From DASCOT01 sp965197275 (GTDB lineage: Bacteria > Acidobacteriota > UBA890 > WLXD01): a stretch of DNA of 64,000 nt. Under the pieces are notes generated by a model. It searched no databases. It had not been told where the DNA came from and saw only the letters and a list, made by a program, of their open reading frames with translations. Positions 1 through 9,423 of this stretch are shown here, one piece after another. Each line of letters opens with the position of its first letter. Within the stretch, counting starts at the first letter, position 1. Both the position numbers and the translations under genes were made by a program. Where the stretch lies: contig CBDAMQ010000015.1 of assembly GCA_965197275.1 (NCBI GenBank), positions 1-64,000 of the forward strand. The letters run 5' to 3'.

Positions 1-2
1 GG

Positions 3-1397
3 CGGCCTGGCGGGGGCGTGGCCCACGACTTCAACAACCTGCTCACCTCGATCATGGGTTTCAGTCGACTCGTCATGGACACACTGCCGACTGGCCACCC
101 GGGTCGGGATGATCTAAGCGAGGTGCTTCATGCCGCCGACAGCGCGGCCCAGCTCACGGGCCAACTCCTCTCGTTTGCGCGCCGGCGCCCCGTGGAGCCT
201 CAAGTTGTGGACCTCGCGGAAGTGGTCGGGAACGCACAGAAGATGCTTCGCCGCACCATCGGAGAGAGCATAGAAGTCGTGGTCGATCTCGGGAACGACA
301 GCCTCCCAGTGATCGTGGATCCCGGGGCCCTCGAACAGGTCATCTTCAACCTTAGCGTCAACGCGCGAGACAGCATGCCCGATGGCGGTACGCTCACGCT
401 CAGCGTTGCGTCGCGGACGATTGACTCGGCTGACAGCTTGCCGCCTGGAGAGTATGTGACTTTCACTGTTGGCGACACCGGGTCCGGCATTGCCGACGAC
501 GTCGCCAGCAGAATCTTCGAGCCATTCTTCAGCACAAAGGGTGAAAAAGGGACCGGGTTGGGGCTGGCGACCTGCTATGGCATCGCCAAACAGGCGCACG
601 GCGAGATCACGTTGGATACCGAGGTGGGGCGAGGGACGGTCTTCACCGTAGTTCTTCCCCGCGCGTCGGAAGATGGGCTCGATGGGAACTCAGTAGTCTC
701 GCCGACAGGCCCCTTAGCCCGTAGTGGCGGGGTCGCTCTCGTGGTAGAGAACCAGGCATCTATATTGCGGTTGATATCTCGCAGCGTTGTGGACGCCGGG
801 TTCCGCGTCATCGAAGCGCAATCGGCCGAAGAAGGCCTGATTGCTCTCGAGGGCCTCGATACCGCACGGCTCGACCTTCTTGTCTCTGACGTCGTGTTGC
901 CGGGGCAGAGCGGAGTCTGGCTGATGGGACAAATCCGCGAAACGCGCCCTGGCCTCCCTGTCGTCCTTACTTCCGGGTGCATGGGTGATGAAGGGCTTGA
1001 CCTCAAGCTGGATGGCGCGACGGCCTTTCTGCCCAAACCCTTCTCAGCAGGGCAATTGGTCGCCGTGGCCGCGCAACTGATTGACTCGAGAGCGGCAAGG
1101 CTCGGGGGCCGGGTAGCGGCAGTCGAGTTGTTCGTTCTTCCCCTACCTGCCGTGCAATTCCAACAAGCCCGTCGAATCCGGCCGGCCCAAACACTTGGGG
1201 CAGGGGAGCGGCTCGCCGAGGCCAGCATCGAAGCGTCCCCTGGGAAGCGTCGGCGACTCGTACAACAACGCCTTGGCCGAGTCGGTGATCGAGCAAACCC
1301 CGTACGGTTGACAATCGAATACCCCCAATACCAAGGAGTGTGCCCCTTGACGGGTGTGTTCCGTTGTCATAGTGATGTAATCGGTGGTTTTTCTTAG
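3..1397 (+). CDS. Hybrid sensor histidine kinase, 5' end outside window, 3' end replaced by IS debris
   Basis: The frame is open to the window edge, so the N-terminal sensor part is missing. It enters at a HisKA dimerisation helix with the phospho-acceptor motif GVAHDFNNLL, followed by an HATPase_c domain (N box VNARDS, G boxes DTGSGI and GTGLGL, residues about 100-215), then a receiver domain (about 240-355, phospho-Asp in LLVSDVVLPG, conserved Lys in LPKPF). The kinase therefore ends with an attached receiver, the layout of hybrid kinases that autophosphorylate on His and pass phosphate to Asp. About 100 residues after the receiver are not kinase-like, and part of them (about nt 1206-1244) encodes the end of an IS3-type transposase in the same frame. 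The native C-terminus was therefore probably near nt 1080 and the present stop is secondary. Confidence 0.8.
   Translation, partial: RPGGGVAHDFNNLLTSIMGFSRLVMDTLPTGHPGRDDLSEVLHAADSAAQLTGQLLSFARRRPVEPQVVDLAEVVGNAQKMLRRTIGESIEVVVDLGNDSLPVIVDPGALEQVIFNLSVNARDSMPDGGTLTLSVASRTIDSADSLPPGEYVTFTVGDTGSGIADDVASRIFEPFFSTKGEKGTGLGLATCYGIAKQAHGEITLDTEVGRGTVFTVVLPRASEDGLDGNSVVSPTGPLARSGGVALVVENQASILRLISRSVVDAGFRVIEAQSAEEGLIALEGLDTARLDLLVSDVVLPGQSGVWLMGQIRETRPGLPVVLTSGCMGDEGLDLKLDGATAFLPKPFSAGQLVAVAAQLIDSRAARLGGRVAAVELFVLPLPAVQFQQARRIRPAQTLGAGERLAEASIEASPGKRRRLVQQRLGRVGDRANPVRLTIEYPQYQGVCPLTGVFRCHSDVIGGFS
1206..1311 (+). mobile_element. IS3-family transposase (OrfB) remnant, frameshifted
   Basis: In one frame nt 1206-1244 read ERLAEASIEASPG. 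After a one-base shift, nt 1246-1308 read SVGDSYNNALAESVIEQ and then stop. Together these match the conserved integrase-core segment of IS3/IS2-type OrfB proteins (ERLAEAGI...SVGDSYDNALAE), which carries the third catalytic acidic residue. Only about 35 codons remain and no inverted repeats or other transposase parts were found nearby, so it is an inactive scar. It lies in the tail of the truncated hybrid kinase and just before a cluster of broken genes. Confidence 0.7.
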
Positions 1398-1737
1398 GGG
1401 GCCAGGGTGGGTTCTGGGTCCGAAGCGTCGCCGTTCATGAGCATTCGGAGCGCTCTCCAAGGTTCAAACGCGATCTGCGCGCAGGGGTGAAGCGGGGCTT
1501 GGAGAGCAGGTGCTTCCTCAAAGTCATCGCACAACTGACGGCTCTGTAGATGTCGGGTACCTGTCAACAACGGGTTGCAGTCCGATTCGGCAAATAGTCG
1601 ATCCAGCACTGAACTGTGGGGGGCCACATCGTGAAAACTCCGGTCACGGAATCCTCGTACCGCATCTGACGGCAAGACGGTGCACGCGTTCCCGGAAGGA
1701 ATAGCTGGCGCCCTCATGTTTAGGCACCCTCGGTGGT
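1398..1737. other. 340-base gap with no supportable gene
   Basis: Short open frames exist on both strands (for example a 107-codon frame on the minus strand), but none has a recognisable domain, a convincing ribosome site or a neighbour that explains it. The stretch follows the IS3 scar and is probably remnant or intergenic DNA. Confidence 0.4.
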
Positions 1738-3311
1738 GTGATGGATTCGATCGCGGAGCAGGCTCGCCTGATGGTGGGCGCTCATCAAAGCGCGATTAGC
1801 TACATCCCTGACGGCGACTTCAGCCGTGCTGCCCACGCGACGTCGTTCTCTGACAAGTATGCGAAGTATCGCACCTATGATGTCATGCCCACGGGCGAAG
1901 GGGATCTGGGGGGGTCATCTTCGAGACGGCCAAACCCGTTCGCCTGACGGCGGAGGAGCTCGTTAGCCACCCGCGCTGGCGCAATTTCTCGGACATGAAG
2001 GATGACCGGGGCCCTTGAGCATCCCCCCATGCCCGGATGGCTCGCCGTACCGGTGAAGCGACCCAGCGGCGCGCCGCTCGGAGTTCTGCAACTTTCCGAC
2101 AAATTCGAGGGCGACTTTAGCGAAGACGATCAGAGGCTGCTCGAGCAGCTTGCAACATTGATCGCCGCGACCTTCGAGGTCGAGTACATAGCCGAGCGTG
2201 TGGAGCTCGAGAAACCCGAGGCTTCCGTCATTGCCGCATGCCCCAACGCTATCGTGGTCGTGGACGGGAACGAAGGGATTGCGCTCGTCAATGTCGAGAC
2301 AGAGCGGATGTTCGGGTATTCGAAACGCGAGCTTGTCAGGCAGCAGCTTGAGGTTGTGCTGCCCCAATCCGGGAGGGAGAAGCAACCGGTTGATGGGGCT
2401 GAGTCTCTCGAAGCACTGAAGCACCGACAAACGGGAGATCGACTAGAACTTGTCGGCCTGCACAAAGACGGCAGGGAGTTCCCGGTCGAAATCGGACTGG
2501 GCTCGGTGGAGACCGCGGAGGGGCCGGGAACTCTGTGGGCTATCACCGATATCACTGACCGAAGGGAGGCTGAACGGGCCGGCGCGGAGCGAACCCTGGG
2601 CGCTCGAGCGCTCCAACGCGGAACTCGAGCAATTTGCCTTCGTGGCTTCGCATGATCTCCAGGAGCCACTCCGAATGGTTGCGAGCTACACGCAGCTTTT
2701 AGCCCAGCGCTACGAAGGCAAGCTCCATGACAAGGGCGACAAGTTCATCGCCTATGCTGTCGAGGGTGTCACGCGCATGCAACGGCTTCTCAGCGATTTG
2801 CTCGAATACTCCCGCGTCGGAACAGAACCCAAACCCTTCATGTTGATAGAAAGCTCAGAGATCTTGAGTGTTGCCTTATCCAACATCGACGTTTGCCGTG
2901 CGTGAGTCGCAAGCTCAAATCAGCCGCTCCGAGCTGCCTTCGGTGGTCGCCGATCCCGTGCAATTGACGCAGCTCTTTCAAAACCTGTTGGGCAATGCCG
3001 TCAAGTTTTGTCGTGACGATGAACCGCCGAAGATTCATGTCTCAGCGAAGCAAAACGGCACGGATTGGGTCTTCTCGGTCAGAGACGAGGGGATTGGTAT
3101 CGAACCTCAGTTTTCCGACCGCATCTTCGGCGTGTTCCAGCGACTTCACGAACGCGACAAGTACAGCGGAAGCGGTATCGGTCTTGCCATTGCCGCAAAA
3201 ATCGTAGGACGCCACGGGGGCCGCCTGTGGGTGGAATCCGATCCCGGCAAGGGTTCCACGTTTTCCTTCACGCTGCCTCAACGGCCCAACTCCGGCGAGT
3301 TGAATGAATGA
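1738..3311 (+). pseudogene. GAF-PAS-HisKA-HATPase histidine kinase broken by about four frameshifts
   Basis: Read through the shifts, this is a soluble sensor kinase. A GAF domain spans about nt 1740-2190, a PAS domain nt 2210-2570 (PNAIVVVDGN, MFGYSKRELV), a HisKA helix with FAFVASHDLQEPLR near nt 2640, and an HATPase domain nt 2940-3290 (N box LLGNAVKF, G boxes RDEGIGI and GSGIGLA). The FVASHDLQEPLR signature is typical of phytochrome-like and related GAF/PAS kinases. Frame breaks fall in a run of seven G (1908-1914) and near 2011, 2600 and 2890. I see no nonsense mutation between the breaks and all catalytic boxes survive, so either the decay is very recent or some indels are assembly errors. 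The next gene, a response regulator, overlaps its stop by four bases (ATGA), the usual layout of a kinase and its partner. Confidence 0.75.
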
Positions 3312-3759
3312 ACGCACAGTCCATTGAAGTATTGCTCGTCGAAGACAACCCGGCAGACATCGATCTCACCAGGGAGAGTCCTCGACAGCAGCAAGTTACA
3401 AATTAACCTCCATGACGTGCGTGACGGTGTTGCTGCGGTCCAATTCCTCCGGCGTGAGGGGGAGCACGCAAACGCACCCCGTCCGGATCTGGTCCTCCTG
3501 GACCTCAACCTTGCCTAAGCGTGACGGCCGCGAGGTGTTGGCAGACATCAAACAAGACGCGGACCTTCGCACGATCCCCGTGGTCGTACTGACCTCATCC
3601 GATGCCGAGGCGGACATCGCCAAGACCTACGACCTGGGAGCCAACTGCTACATCAAGAAGCCGGTTAACCTACAGGAGTTCCAGCACATCGTCGCTAGCA
3701 TCGAGGGGTTTTGGTTCACCATCGTCAAGCTCCCAAAGGAACGGGACGCCGGGTGGTGA
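3308..3759 (+). pseudogene. Rcp1-like single-domain response regulator, two frameshifts
   Basis: Starts with the ATG of an ATGA overlap with the preceding kinase. The three frame segments join into a CheY-like receiver of about 145 residues: acidic pocket LLVEDNPAD at the N-terminus, phospho-Asp in LVLLDLNLP, switch Thr in VVVLTSSDAE and Lys in CYIKKPVN. The NPAD-type start, the RRGE-like segment before the Asp strand and the FWF motif near the end are typical of Rcp1-type regulators paired with phytochrome-like kinases. Frame breaks lie near nt 3380 and 3514. The coupled kinase is broken as well, so as written this two-component pair is non-functional. Confidence 0.75.
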
Positions 3760-3782
3760 ACGACCTTCAATTGCGGGGTGCC

Positions 3783-4044
3783 GCCCGGGTCGGCGATCTT
3801 GCTTTCGTGATCGACCATAGCCAGGAATGGTCGGCCACCAGGCGCTCATCGAGCAGGTAGCGCGCTTCGTCCGTGTAGTACTCCGCGCCAATCGTGTCGC
3901 TTACCCACCCCGGGGGCCCGATTCACCGCCGCCCATCTGCCCCGTATCTGGAATCGCCCGGGCAGGCAGGTTCCTCGGCAACCCGAGGGCGGCTGCGGTG
4001 TGCCCGACAACGGCGCTGCGCGCCAGTTCACGCCGGGTCTGGCC
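3783..4044 (-). pseudogene. Rieske oxygenase fragment B' (N-terminal third only)
   Basis: On the minus strand the fragment reads GQTRRELARSAVVGHTAAA, then the RAIPDTGQMGGGESGP segment and, after two small frame breaks, DTIGAEYYTDEAR, LDERLVADH and MVDHESKIADPG. These match residues 10-95 of the intact Rieske protein at 11426-12760 and of copy B. It ends abruptly near nt 3783, before the Rieske iron-sulfur motif. It is joined head-to-tail to fragment A', whose stop codon lies inside this reading frame. It marks the far end of the decayed array. Confidence 0.75.
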
Positions 4045-4235
4045 GCCCTCCCGCTGTCACCACCTCGTCCATGTACCACTTGATGAAATCGGCGGTGGAA
4101 TTCTCATGGGTAGAGTACGGACCGGAACGATAGGCGCCGGAGAGCACGCCCCTGTGGTTGTTGCCGATAACCCAGCTTGGCGAAGTCGCGGCGGCTCATG
4201 CCGTCTTTCTTGCCCTTGCGTTTCCTTGGGCTCAT
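4028..4235 (-). pseudogene. Rieske oxygenase fragment A' (N-terminus fused to C-terminus)
   Basis: Begins at an ATG with a GGAGAG ribosome site and reads MSPRKRKGKKDGMSRRDFAK, the Tat-type N-terminus of copy A (MSEKEGKKDGMSRRDFAK). It then jumps out of frame to the C-terminal end of the same type, SWVIGNNHRGVLSGAYRSG and IKWYMDEVVTAGGRPDPA followed by a stop, matching the tail of copy A. About 1.15 kb encoding both metal centres has been deleted between them. This is a clean internal-deletion product of an A-type gene and cannot be explained by sequencing indels. Confidence 0.75.
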
Positions 4236-4366
4236 GGGCTCTCCTCGATCGGCGGGTCGTAGAGATCGTGGCGCCGCCGGCTGTCTCGCTGGGCGCAGTT
4301 CAGGAAGTCGCGCCGGGTGATTACCCGGCGCGTTCCCAAATCAGAATCCGGATCTCTCATGTGCAC
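4232..4366 (-). pseudogene. 44-codon stub of a second spermidine-dehydrogenase-like flavoprotein
   Basis: Reads from a GTG (or the ATG at 4360) as HMRDPDSDLGTRRVITRRDF. This aligns with the first 20 residues of the intact flavoprotein at 9424-11349 (HMSDRDLDLGMHREITRRDF), including the twin-arginine motif. Homology then stops and an unrelated tail runs to a TGA that overlaps the start of fragment A'. It sits directly downstream of Rieske copy B, just as the intact flavoprotein sits directly downstream of the intact Rieske gene, so a Rieske-flavoprotein pair was once duplicated. Confidence 0.7.
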
Positions 4367-4382
4367 CTGGGCGCGGAGATCG

Positions 4383-5706
4383 TCAATACGGCATCACCCG
4401 CCCGACGTCACCCGCCACGGCGTTTACGTACCAGTGCATGAAGTTGGCTGGCAGGATCCGGCCGATCTCGTGGGTGGCGTAGCGCCCGGGGCGGTAGGCG
4501 CCGGAGCGGATCCCGATGTGGTTGTTCTCGCACAACCAAATGTCCTCCAGCAGCGTGACGTACCAGACTTCCTTCAGCCTCTCCGGGTCGTAGTCCACGC
4601 CGCGCTTCGCGTCCGGGTGCACGAGCCAGGTGCACTCCACGTCGGTGAGGTCGACATCACGGGGGGTGAACCTCACCGCGAATACGTAGTCCTCGTTGGG
4701 AGACCAGTACCCGGTCGACCAACCCGTCGCCACATCGCTTCCCATCTTCCTGCCGGTTCTGCGCTCGAAGGCGGGCAGCAACGGTGCCGCCGGCTTGCCG
4801 TCCATCGTGGCGCTGACGAAGTCCGCGGGCATCCCGCTCCCAGGTCTCTGAGATTCCGGTAGCGAGAGATCGATGTTAGGGAACACGTGGCACAGGAAAT
4901 CGTGCGACGGCCCGCAGTGGTAGCACTCCAGGAAGTTCTCCAGCGCCAGCTTCCAGTTGGACCGGCACGGAACGAAGACGCGCTCGGCCACCTTCAGGTC
5001 GGCCATGCCGTGTGACTGACCCACCTCGCGGAACGGCTCGATCGCCGTCTCGAAGTCCGGCGGATCCGCCTCGCGCGACAGGTTCACGAAGATGAAGCCT
5101 TCGGCCACACGAAGGTGGCAAGGAATCAGGCCGTTGTCGGCCGGGTCGAAGTCCGTCCTGCATGCCGTAGGCGTAGATCAGGCTGCCTTCGGTGTCGTAG
5201 GTCCAAGCGTGGTACGGGCAGCGGAACACCGGCGAGTTCCCCGACTGGCTCAGCTGCTTGACCGACAAGCGCGGATCCTCGGGAATCGGATCGGCATCAT
5301 GACGACACAGGCGCGAGCCGCGGTGGCGGCAGACATTGTAGAAGCCGCGGACCTCGTTGTCGCGCCCGCGCACGATCAGGATGCTCTCGCTGCGCCCGAA
5401 CTCGAACACGAAGAAGTCGCCCGGCTCGGGGATCCTGCTCACGTGGTCGACCATCTGCCAGAAGTGGTCCGCCACCAGGCGCTCGTCGACCTCCCAGCGC
5501 GCTTCGTCGACGTAGTACTCGGCGTCGATCGTGTCTCGTACCCACCCCACGGGGCCGGATTCTCCGCCCCCCATCTGGCCTGTATCCGGAATCGCCCTGG
5601 CAAACAGGTTCCGCGGCAGCCCGAGGGCGGCAGCGGTATACGCAGCGACTGCGCTGCGCGCCAGGTCACGCCGGGTCGACAGGGTGCCTTCCTCGTTCTT
5701 GCTCAT
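4383..5706 (-). pseudogene. Tat-signal Rieske non-heme iron oxygenase, copy B, one frameshift
   Basis: Closest relative in the window of the intact Rieske gene at 11426-12760. Starts at the ATG at 5706 behind TTGGAGGGCGGG. The N-terminus carries a twin-arginine motif (STRRDLARS). The Rieske [2Fe-2S] ligands are in VCRHRGSRLC and FRCPYHAWTY, and the mononuclear iron motif is ENFLECYHCGPSH. A single inserted base near nt 5154 (within the DDFDPADNG segment) shifts the frame; the remainder is read from about nt 5108 and ends in DVGRVMPY, exactly like the intact copy. All metal ligands are present, so this could be a functional gene with one sequencing error or a very young pseudogene. It is separated from copy A by 52 bases and followed by the flavoprotein stub. 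Confidence 0.8.
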
Positions 5707-5758
5707 CCCGCCCTCCAAGCTCTCTCTGCCGATTCGCTTTGCAAGCGTTAGGGCCAAG

Positions 5759-7141
5759 CTATGCCTGCCCGGGCCGCCCTCCCGCCGCCACCACTTCTGT
5801 CCATGTACCACTCGATGAAAGCGGCCGTCGTGGTTTCGTGGGTGGAGTACGGGCCTGAACGATAGGCCGCCCGAAAGAATGCCCCTGTGGTTGTTGCCGA
5901 CGACCCAGATGTCCTCCTGGAGGATGACCTGCCAGAAGGCCTTGAGGGTCGCCAGATCGTAGTCGCGTCCCTCCACCGCGTCCGGGTGTACCAGCCAGAT
6001 GATCTCGGCGTCGGTGTGCCCGACATCCCGAGGCGTGAATCGGATCGCGACGACGTAATCGTCGTAGGACTGCCAGTAGCCCGTGTAGTATCCGGTCCGC
6101 GCCTCGTTGGTGCCGTGAGTCGGCTGCTCGATGGTGGGAAGCAACGGTGCCACCGACTTGCCGTCGGGAGATCCGGAGACGGTAGCCGGGGTTGAGGTTC
6201 CCCGTCAACCGCGGCCCCAGATCGGGCCCCTCGGGCCGTACCCTGCCCGCCGGCGTCAGCCACTCACCAACCGCCGCGTTGCGCGCCGCCATGTGCTCGG
6301 GCGTGTCGTCGTAGTTGTAGTTGTGCGTCGTGGTCAACCCCTCGTGGGTCGGCCCGCAGTGGTAGCACTCCGAGAAGTTCTCCAAGACCAGCTTCCAGTT
6401 GGCATGGATCGGGTGGCTTTCGCGGGAGGCGATCTTCAAACCCGCATGTCCATAGTACTTGCCCATGATCCGCAACGGTGCGACGGCGGACTCGAAGTCC
6501 CGGTGGCTCGTCCTTCGACAGGGTTGACGAAGATGCTGCCCTCGGCCGTTCGCACGTGACACGGCAGCAGGCCGTTGTCCGCCGGGTCGAAGTCGTCCTG
6601 CATGCCGTAGGCGTAGATCAGGTTGCCGTCGATGTCGTAGGTCCAGGCGTGGTACGGGCAGCGAAACACCGGTGTGCTGCCGCTCTGTCCTAGCTGGCGC
6701 ACGGACAGACGAGGGTCGCTGGGGATCGTGTCGCCGGTCGTGCCGGCACAAGCGTGAGCCTCGGTGCCTGCAGACGTTGTAGAACGCCCGGGACCTCACC
6801 GGCCTTGTCGCGCAGCACGATGACGCTTTCGTGAGCGTCCGTACTCGAACACGAAGTAGTCGCCCGGATCGGAGATGCGGCTTTGGTGGTCGACGTAGAG
6901 CCAGAGGTGCTCGGCGAGGGAACCGCTCGTCTGCGAGGTAGTGTTGCTCGTCGACGTAGTACTCCGCGGGAATGGTCGTGCCCGCTTTCCAGCTGGTCGG
7001 TGCGACAGGTCGTGTCTTCCCGGTGGCCGGCTCGGCGCGCAACCCCCTCGGAAGGGTGACCGCGGCGGCACTCGCGGCGACCGAGGATTTGGCGAAGTCG
7101 CGGCGGCTCATGCCATCTTTCTTGCCTTCCTTCTCGCTCAT
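5759..7141 (-). pseudogene. Tat-signal Rieske non-heme iron oxygenase, copy A, many frameshifts
   Basis: Begins MSEKEGKKDGMSRRDFAKSS, a good Tat signal, behind GGAGAG. Following the homology through the three frames gives a full-length A-type Rieske oxygenase: DHQSRISDPGDYFVFEYGR, YNVCRHRGSRLC, FRCPYHAWTYD, ANWKLVLENFSECYHCGPTH, EDIWVVGNNHRG and a tail ending EVVAAGGRPGQA. About eight frame changes are needed (near nt 6920, 6840, 6797, 6740, 6518, 6185, 5868 and 5805), yet the metal ligands remain. It differs from the B/C type at the N-terminus and tail, so the array holds two subfamilies. The encoded enzyme would use a Rieske cluster and a mononuclear iron to activate oxygen; the substrate is unknown. 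Confidence 0.75.
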
Positions 7142-7173
7142 CGGCTCTCCTCAATCCGCAGGTGGAGTGGTGA

Positions 7174-7197
7174 CGTGGTAGCAGCTCCCGTACCACG
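7174..7197. terminator. Inverted repeat between peptidase and Rieske copy A
   Basis: CGTGGTA (7174-7180) and TACCACG (7191-7197) form a perfect 7-bp stem with a 10-base loop in the 168-base gap downstream of the M28 peptidase. There is no T-run, so it may be a weak terminator, an attenuation element or an operator. Confidence 0.25.
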
Positions 7198-7309
7198 GTC
7201 ACTCGAGTCGGACTTCGTGGCCCCCGGAAGTATGGCTCAGGCGTATCACGACGCGGCGCAAGTTAACAGTGAGGAGCCCATCGACCCTTCCAATTCGAGG
7301 GGTCGAAGC

Positions 7310-9367
7310 CTACCGCAGCGGCGCATCAGAGAGAGCCCTCGCGGCTTCCCGGAGCTTGCCGCTCACGATGAACAACGCCTCACGCAGCGAACCCTCCGCC
7401 TGCGCCTCCAGCCTGGCGAGCGCGGCGACCGAATCCGAGCCGCGTCCGGCGCGGAGCCGCGTGTAGATCGTGTGGAGCTCCGGGTCTACCGGTCGCGGGT
7501 GCTGGTCGAACTCCCACATCCATCCGGTCGGTTCGTAGGACAGCAGCCTCTCGAGGCGATAGGTACCGGGCGAGACCCGCTTGCCCCAAAGCATCGTGTT
7601 GACCTCTTCGAGCGCGGCAGCCGCAGCCTCGGCATCTCCATCCGCGGCAGCGATGCGGGCCCTTTGGAGGGCAGCGAGATCTTCCGCGTGCCGGCTCCCG
7701 CGCAGACGCGCTTCTGTGTTGAGAAGCCAGGGAACGAGATCGTGCCGAGCGTTCATCAAGAGGGCGTTGAACATGACCGTTTGTTCGCCATCCGCGAAAG
7801 TCCGAGAAGACGCCGACAACCTCTCACCTTGCGCGCGAAGACGCTCTGCCGCCTGTTCGGCGCCGCGAAGCAGATCGGTCGGTGCCGAGGGTGCCGAGAG
7901 ACCCGAGAGCGTCTGCTCGAGCCTCTCGAGTTCTTCGGTGACCCAGTCGGCGATCTCCGAGAAACCAACGGGCAGGACAACCGCTTGATCCATTCGAAGC
8001 ACGCCGAGTGCCCCGTGTCGCAGGTCGTGCTCCAAGTTGGCGTAGTCCTCGGCTCGATAGACATCGTGCTGCGTGTGGTAGTAGCGGCTGTAGGGGACGT
8101 CACCCGTCCAGCTCAGGTATGCGACGGCTCCGCCACGAACCCCTCCCAGGGACCAGGCATCGACGCCAGTGCTGGGGTGCTCACGCACCGTCACCCGGTC
8201 GTCGAGACCGAGGTCCACCAGCAATTCGCGTTGGAAGGCAACCTGGTCGAGGGTGGCGTACAAGCGGCCTTCGCGCCCCGTCCATCCAGCGATGTCGAGG
8301 TTGAAGGCATAGGCCAGCCGCGAGGTGATCTCGGGGTGTGCCCGGATGAACGCATGCGAACCGGCCAGCCAGTCGAACTGGGTCCACAGCCCTCCGACCT
8401 CTTCGCTTCCGAAGCCAATGAACAGCAAGCTTCGCCGCGGTCGGTAGCCCTCCGAGATCACGCGGGCCAGCTCCAGCATGACGGCCACACCGACGCTGTC
8501 GTCCTGGGCTCCCTGCCACCAGCGGTCGTGATGCGCCGAGACGATGATCCATTCGTCCGGATACTCCGTGCCCCGAATCATGCCGATGACGTTCTCGGAA
8601 ACGCCGTATTCGACATCGACCCGGTTTTCGAGCTCGATCATCACCTCGCCCTCGGCGAGGCGCTCCCTGAGCCATGTGGCATCGCGGTTGCTGATCGTCA
8701 CTGTCGGGATCGGGTCGCGGTAGACGATGCTCATCTGCTGGATCGAGTCCTGGGGGGCCTCGGCGCCGCTGTCGTAGTCGTAGAGCAAGATCGCGGAGGC
8801 TCCCTGTTGCGCCGCCTCCATCACGACCTGGCTGTTGAGCCAATCGTCTCCGCGGCGCACCAGCACGGCCTTGCCGAGCACATCGCCCAGGGCTGCATAG
8901 TCGTGGACCCAGCCCTCTCCCGCGTCGATCAAGGCCGCTTGCAGGCGCGTTCCACCAAGCGTGTTGCCCTTGGTGTACGGCACTCGCTCGGCCGTGCCCC
9001 ATGTCCCGCCGCCGGAGTGCTGGGTGATCGCCGCCAGCTGTCTGCCCGATGCCCGCAGCAGGACCTTGCCGTAGTCGTAGGCGTGCACGGGGAAGCTCTC
9101 GCGCCGTACCTCCAGACCCATTTGCTTCATCTCGGCCTCGATGAAGCCGGCCAGGAGACGCTCATCGGCGCTTCCGGCGATGGCCGAGCCGGCACCTGCG
9201 CCCGAGTCGTTCTGGACGAGCTCCTCCGAGAGACGGCGGGTGAGGGCGATGGTCCTGTCGGTATCCAGCGCGGTCAGGATCCGGTTCTCGGTTGGGGAGA
9301 GGTCCCCTCCGGCGGGAGATAGCCCTCCGAGCAGCAACACTACCGCGAGCAGGCTAACGGACCTCAT
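7310..9367 (-). CDS. Secreted M28-family zinc peptidase with PA-type insert
   Basis: A 685-residue protein starting MRSVSLLAVVLLLGG, a clear signal peptide, so it acts in the periplasm or outside. A protease-associated-like region (about residues 100-240) precedes the M28 catalytic domain. The five two-zinc ligands are visible in order: His in SAHHDRWW, bridging Asp in QDDSVGV, Glu pair in GSEEVGG, Asp in FNLDIAG, and His in YYHTQHD. M28 enzymes are aminopeptidases or carboxypeptidases that trim exported or external peptides. The last 250 residues are an alpha-helical extension resembling glutamate-carboxypeptidase-like proteins. The frame is open far upstream, but the start at 9367 avoids overlap with the flavoprotein gene 56 bases away and gives the signal peptide. 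It lies inside the Rieske/flavoprotein array, same strand. Confidence 0.88.
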   Translation of the reverse strand: MRSVSLLAVVLLLGGLSPAGGDLSPTENRILTALDTDRTIALTRRLSEELVQNDSGAGAGSAIAGSADERLLAGFIEAEMKQMGLEVRRESFPVHAYDYGKVLLRASGRQLAAITQHSGGGTWGTAERVPYTKGNTLGGTRLQAALIDAGEGWVHDYAALGDVLGKAVLVRRGDDWLNSQVVMEAAQQGASAILLYDYDSGAEAPQDSIQQMSIVYRDPIPTVTISNRDATWLRERLAEGEVMIELENRVDVEYGVSENVIGMIRGTEYPDEWIIVSAHHDRWWQGAQDDSVGVAVMLELARVISEGYRPRRSLLFIGFGSEEVGGLWTQFDWLAGSHAFIRAHPEITSRLAYAFNLDIAGWTGREGRLYATLDQVAFQRELLVDLGLDDRVTVREHPSTGVDAWSLGGVRGGAVAYLSWTGDVPYSRYYHTQHDVYRAEDYANLEHDLRHGALGVLRMDQAVVLPVGFSEIADWVTEELERLEQTLSGLSAPSAPTDLLRGAEQAAERLRAQGERLSASSRTFADGEQTVMFNALLMNARHDLVPWLLNTEARLRGSRHAEDLAALQRARIAAADGDAEAAAAALEEVNTMLWGKRVSPGTYRLERLLSYEPTGWMWEFDQHPRPVDPELHTIYTRLRAGRGSDSVAALARLEAQAEGSLREALFIVSGKLREAARALSDAPLR

Positions 9368-9423
9368 ACCTGGCCCGCGAAAGTACCAGGTCCTCGAACA
9401 CGCTCGCGTGAGCTGGTTCGTGA

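Noticed and set aside
6941..9322. 793-codon open frame on the plus strand
   Set aside because: It lies antisense to the M28 peptidase, which has a signal peptide and all zinc ligands. The plus-strand product has no domain; long antisense frames are expected in high-GC coding DNA.
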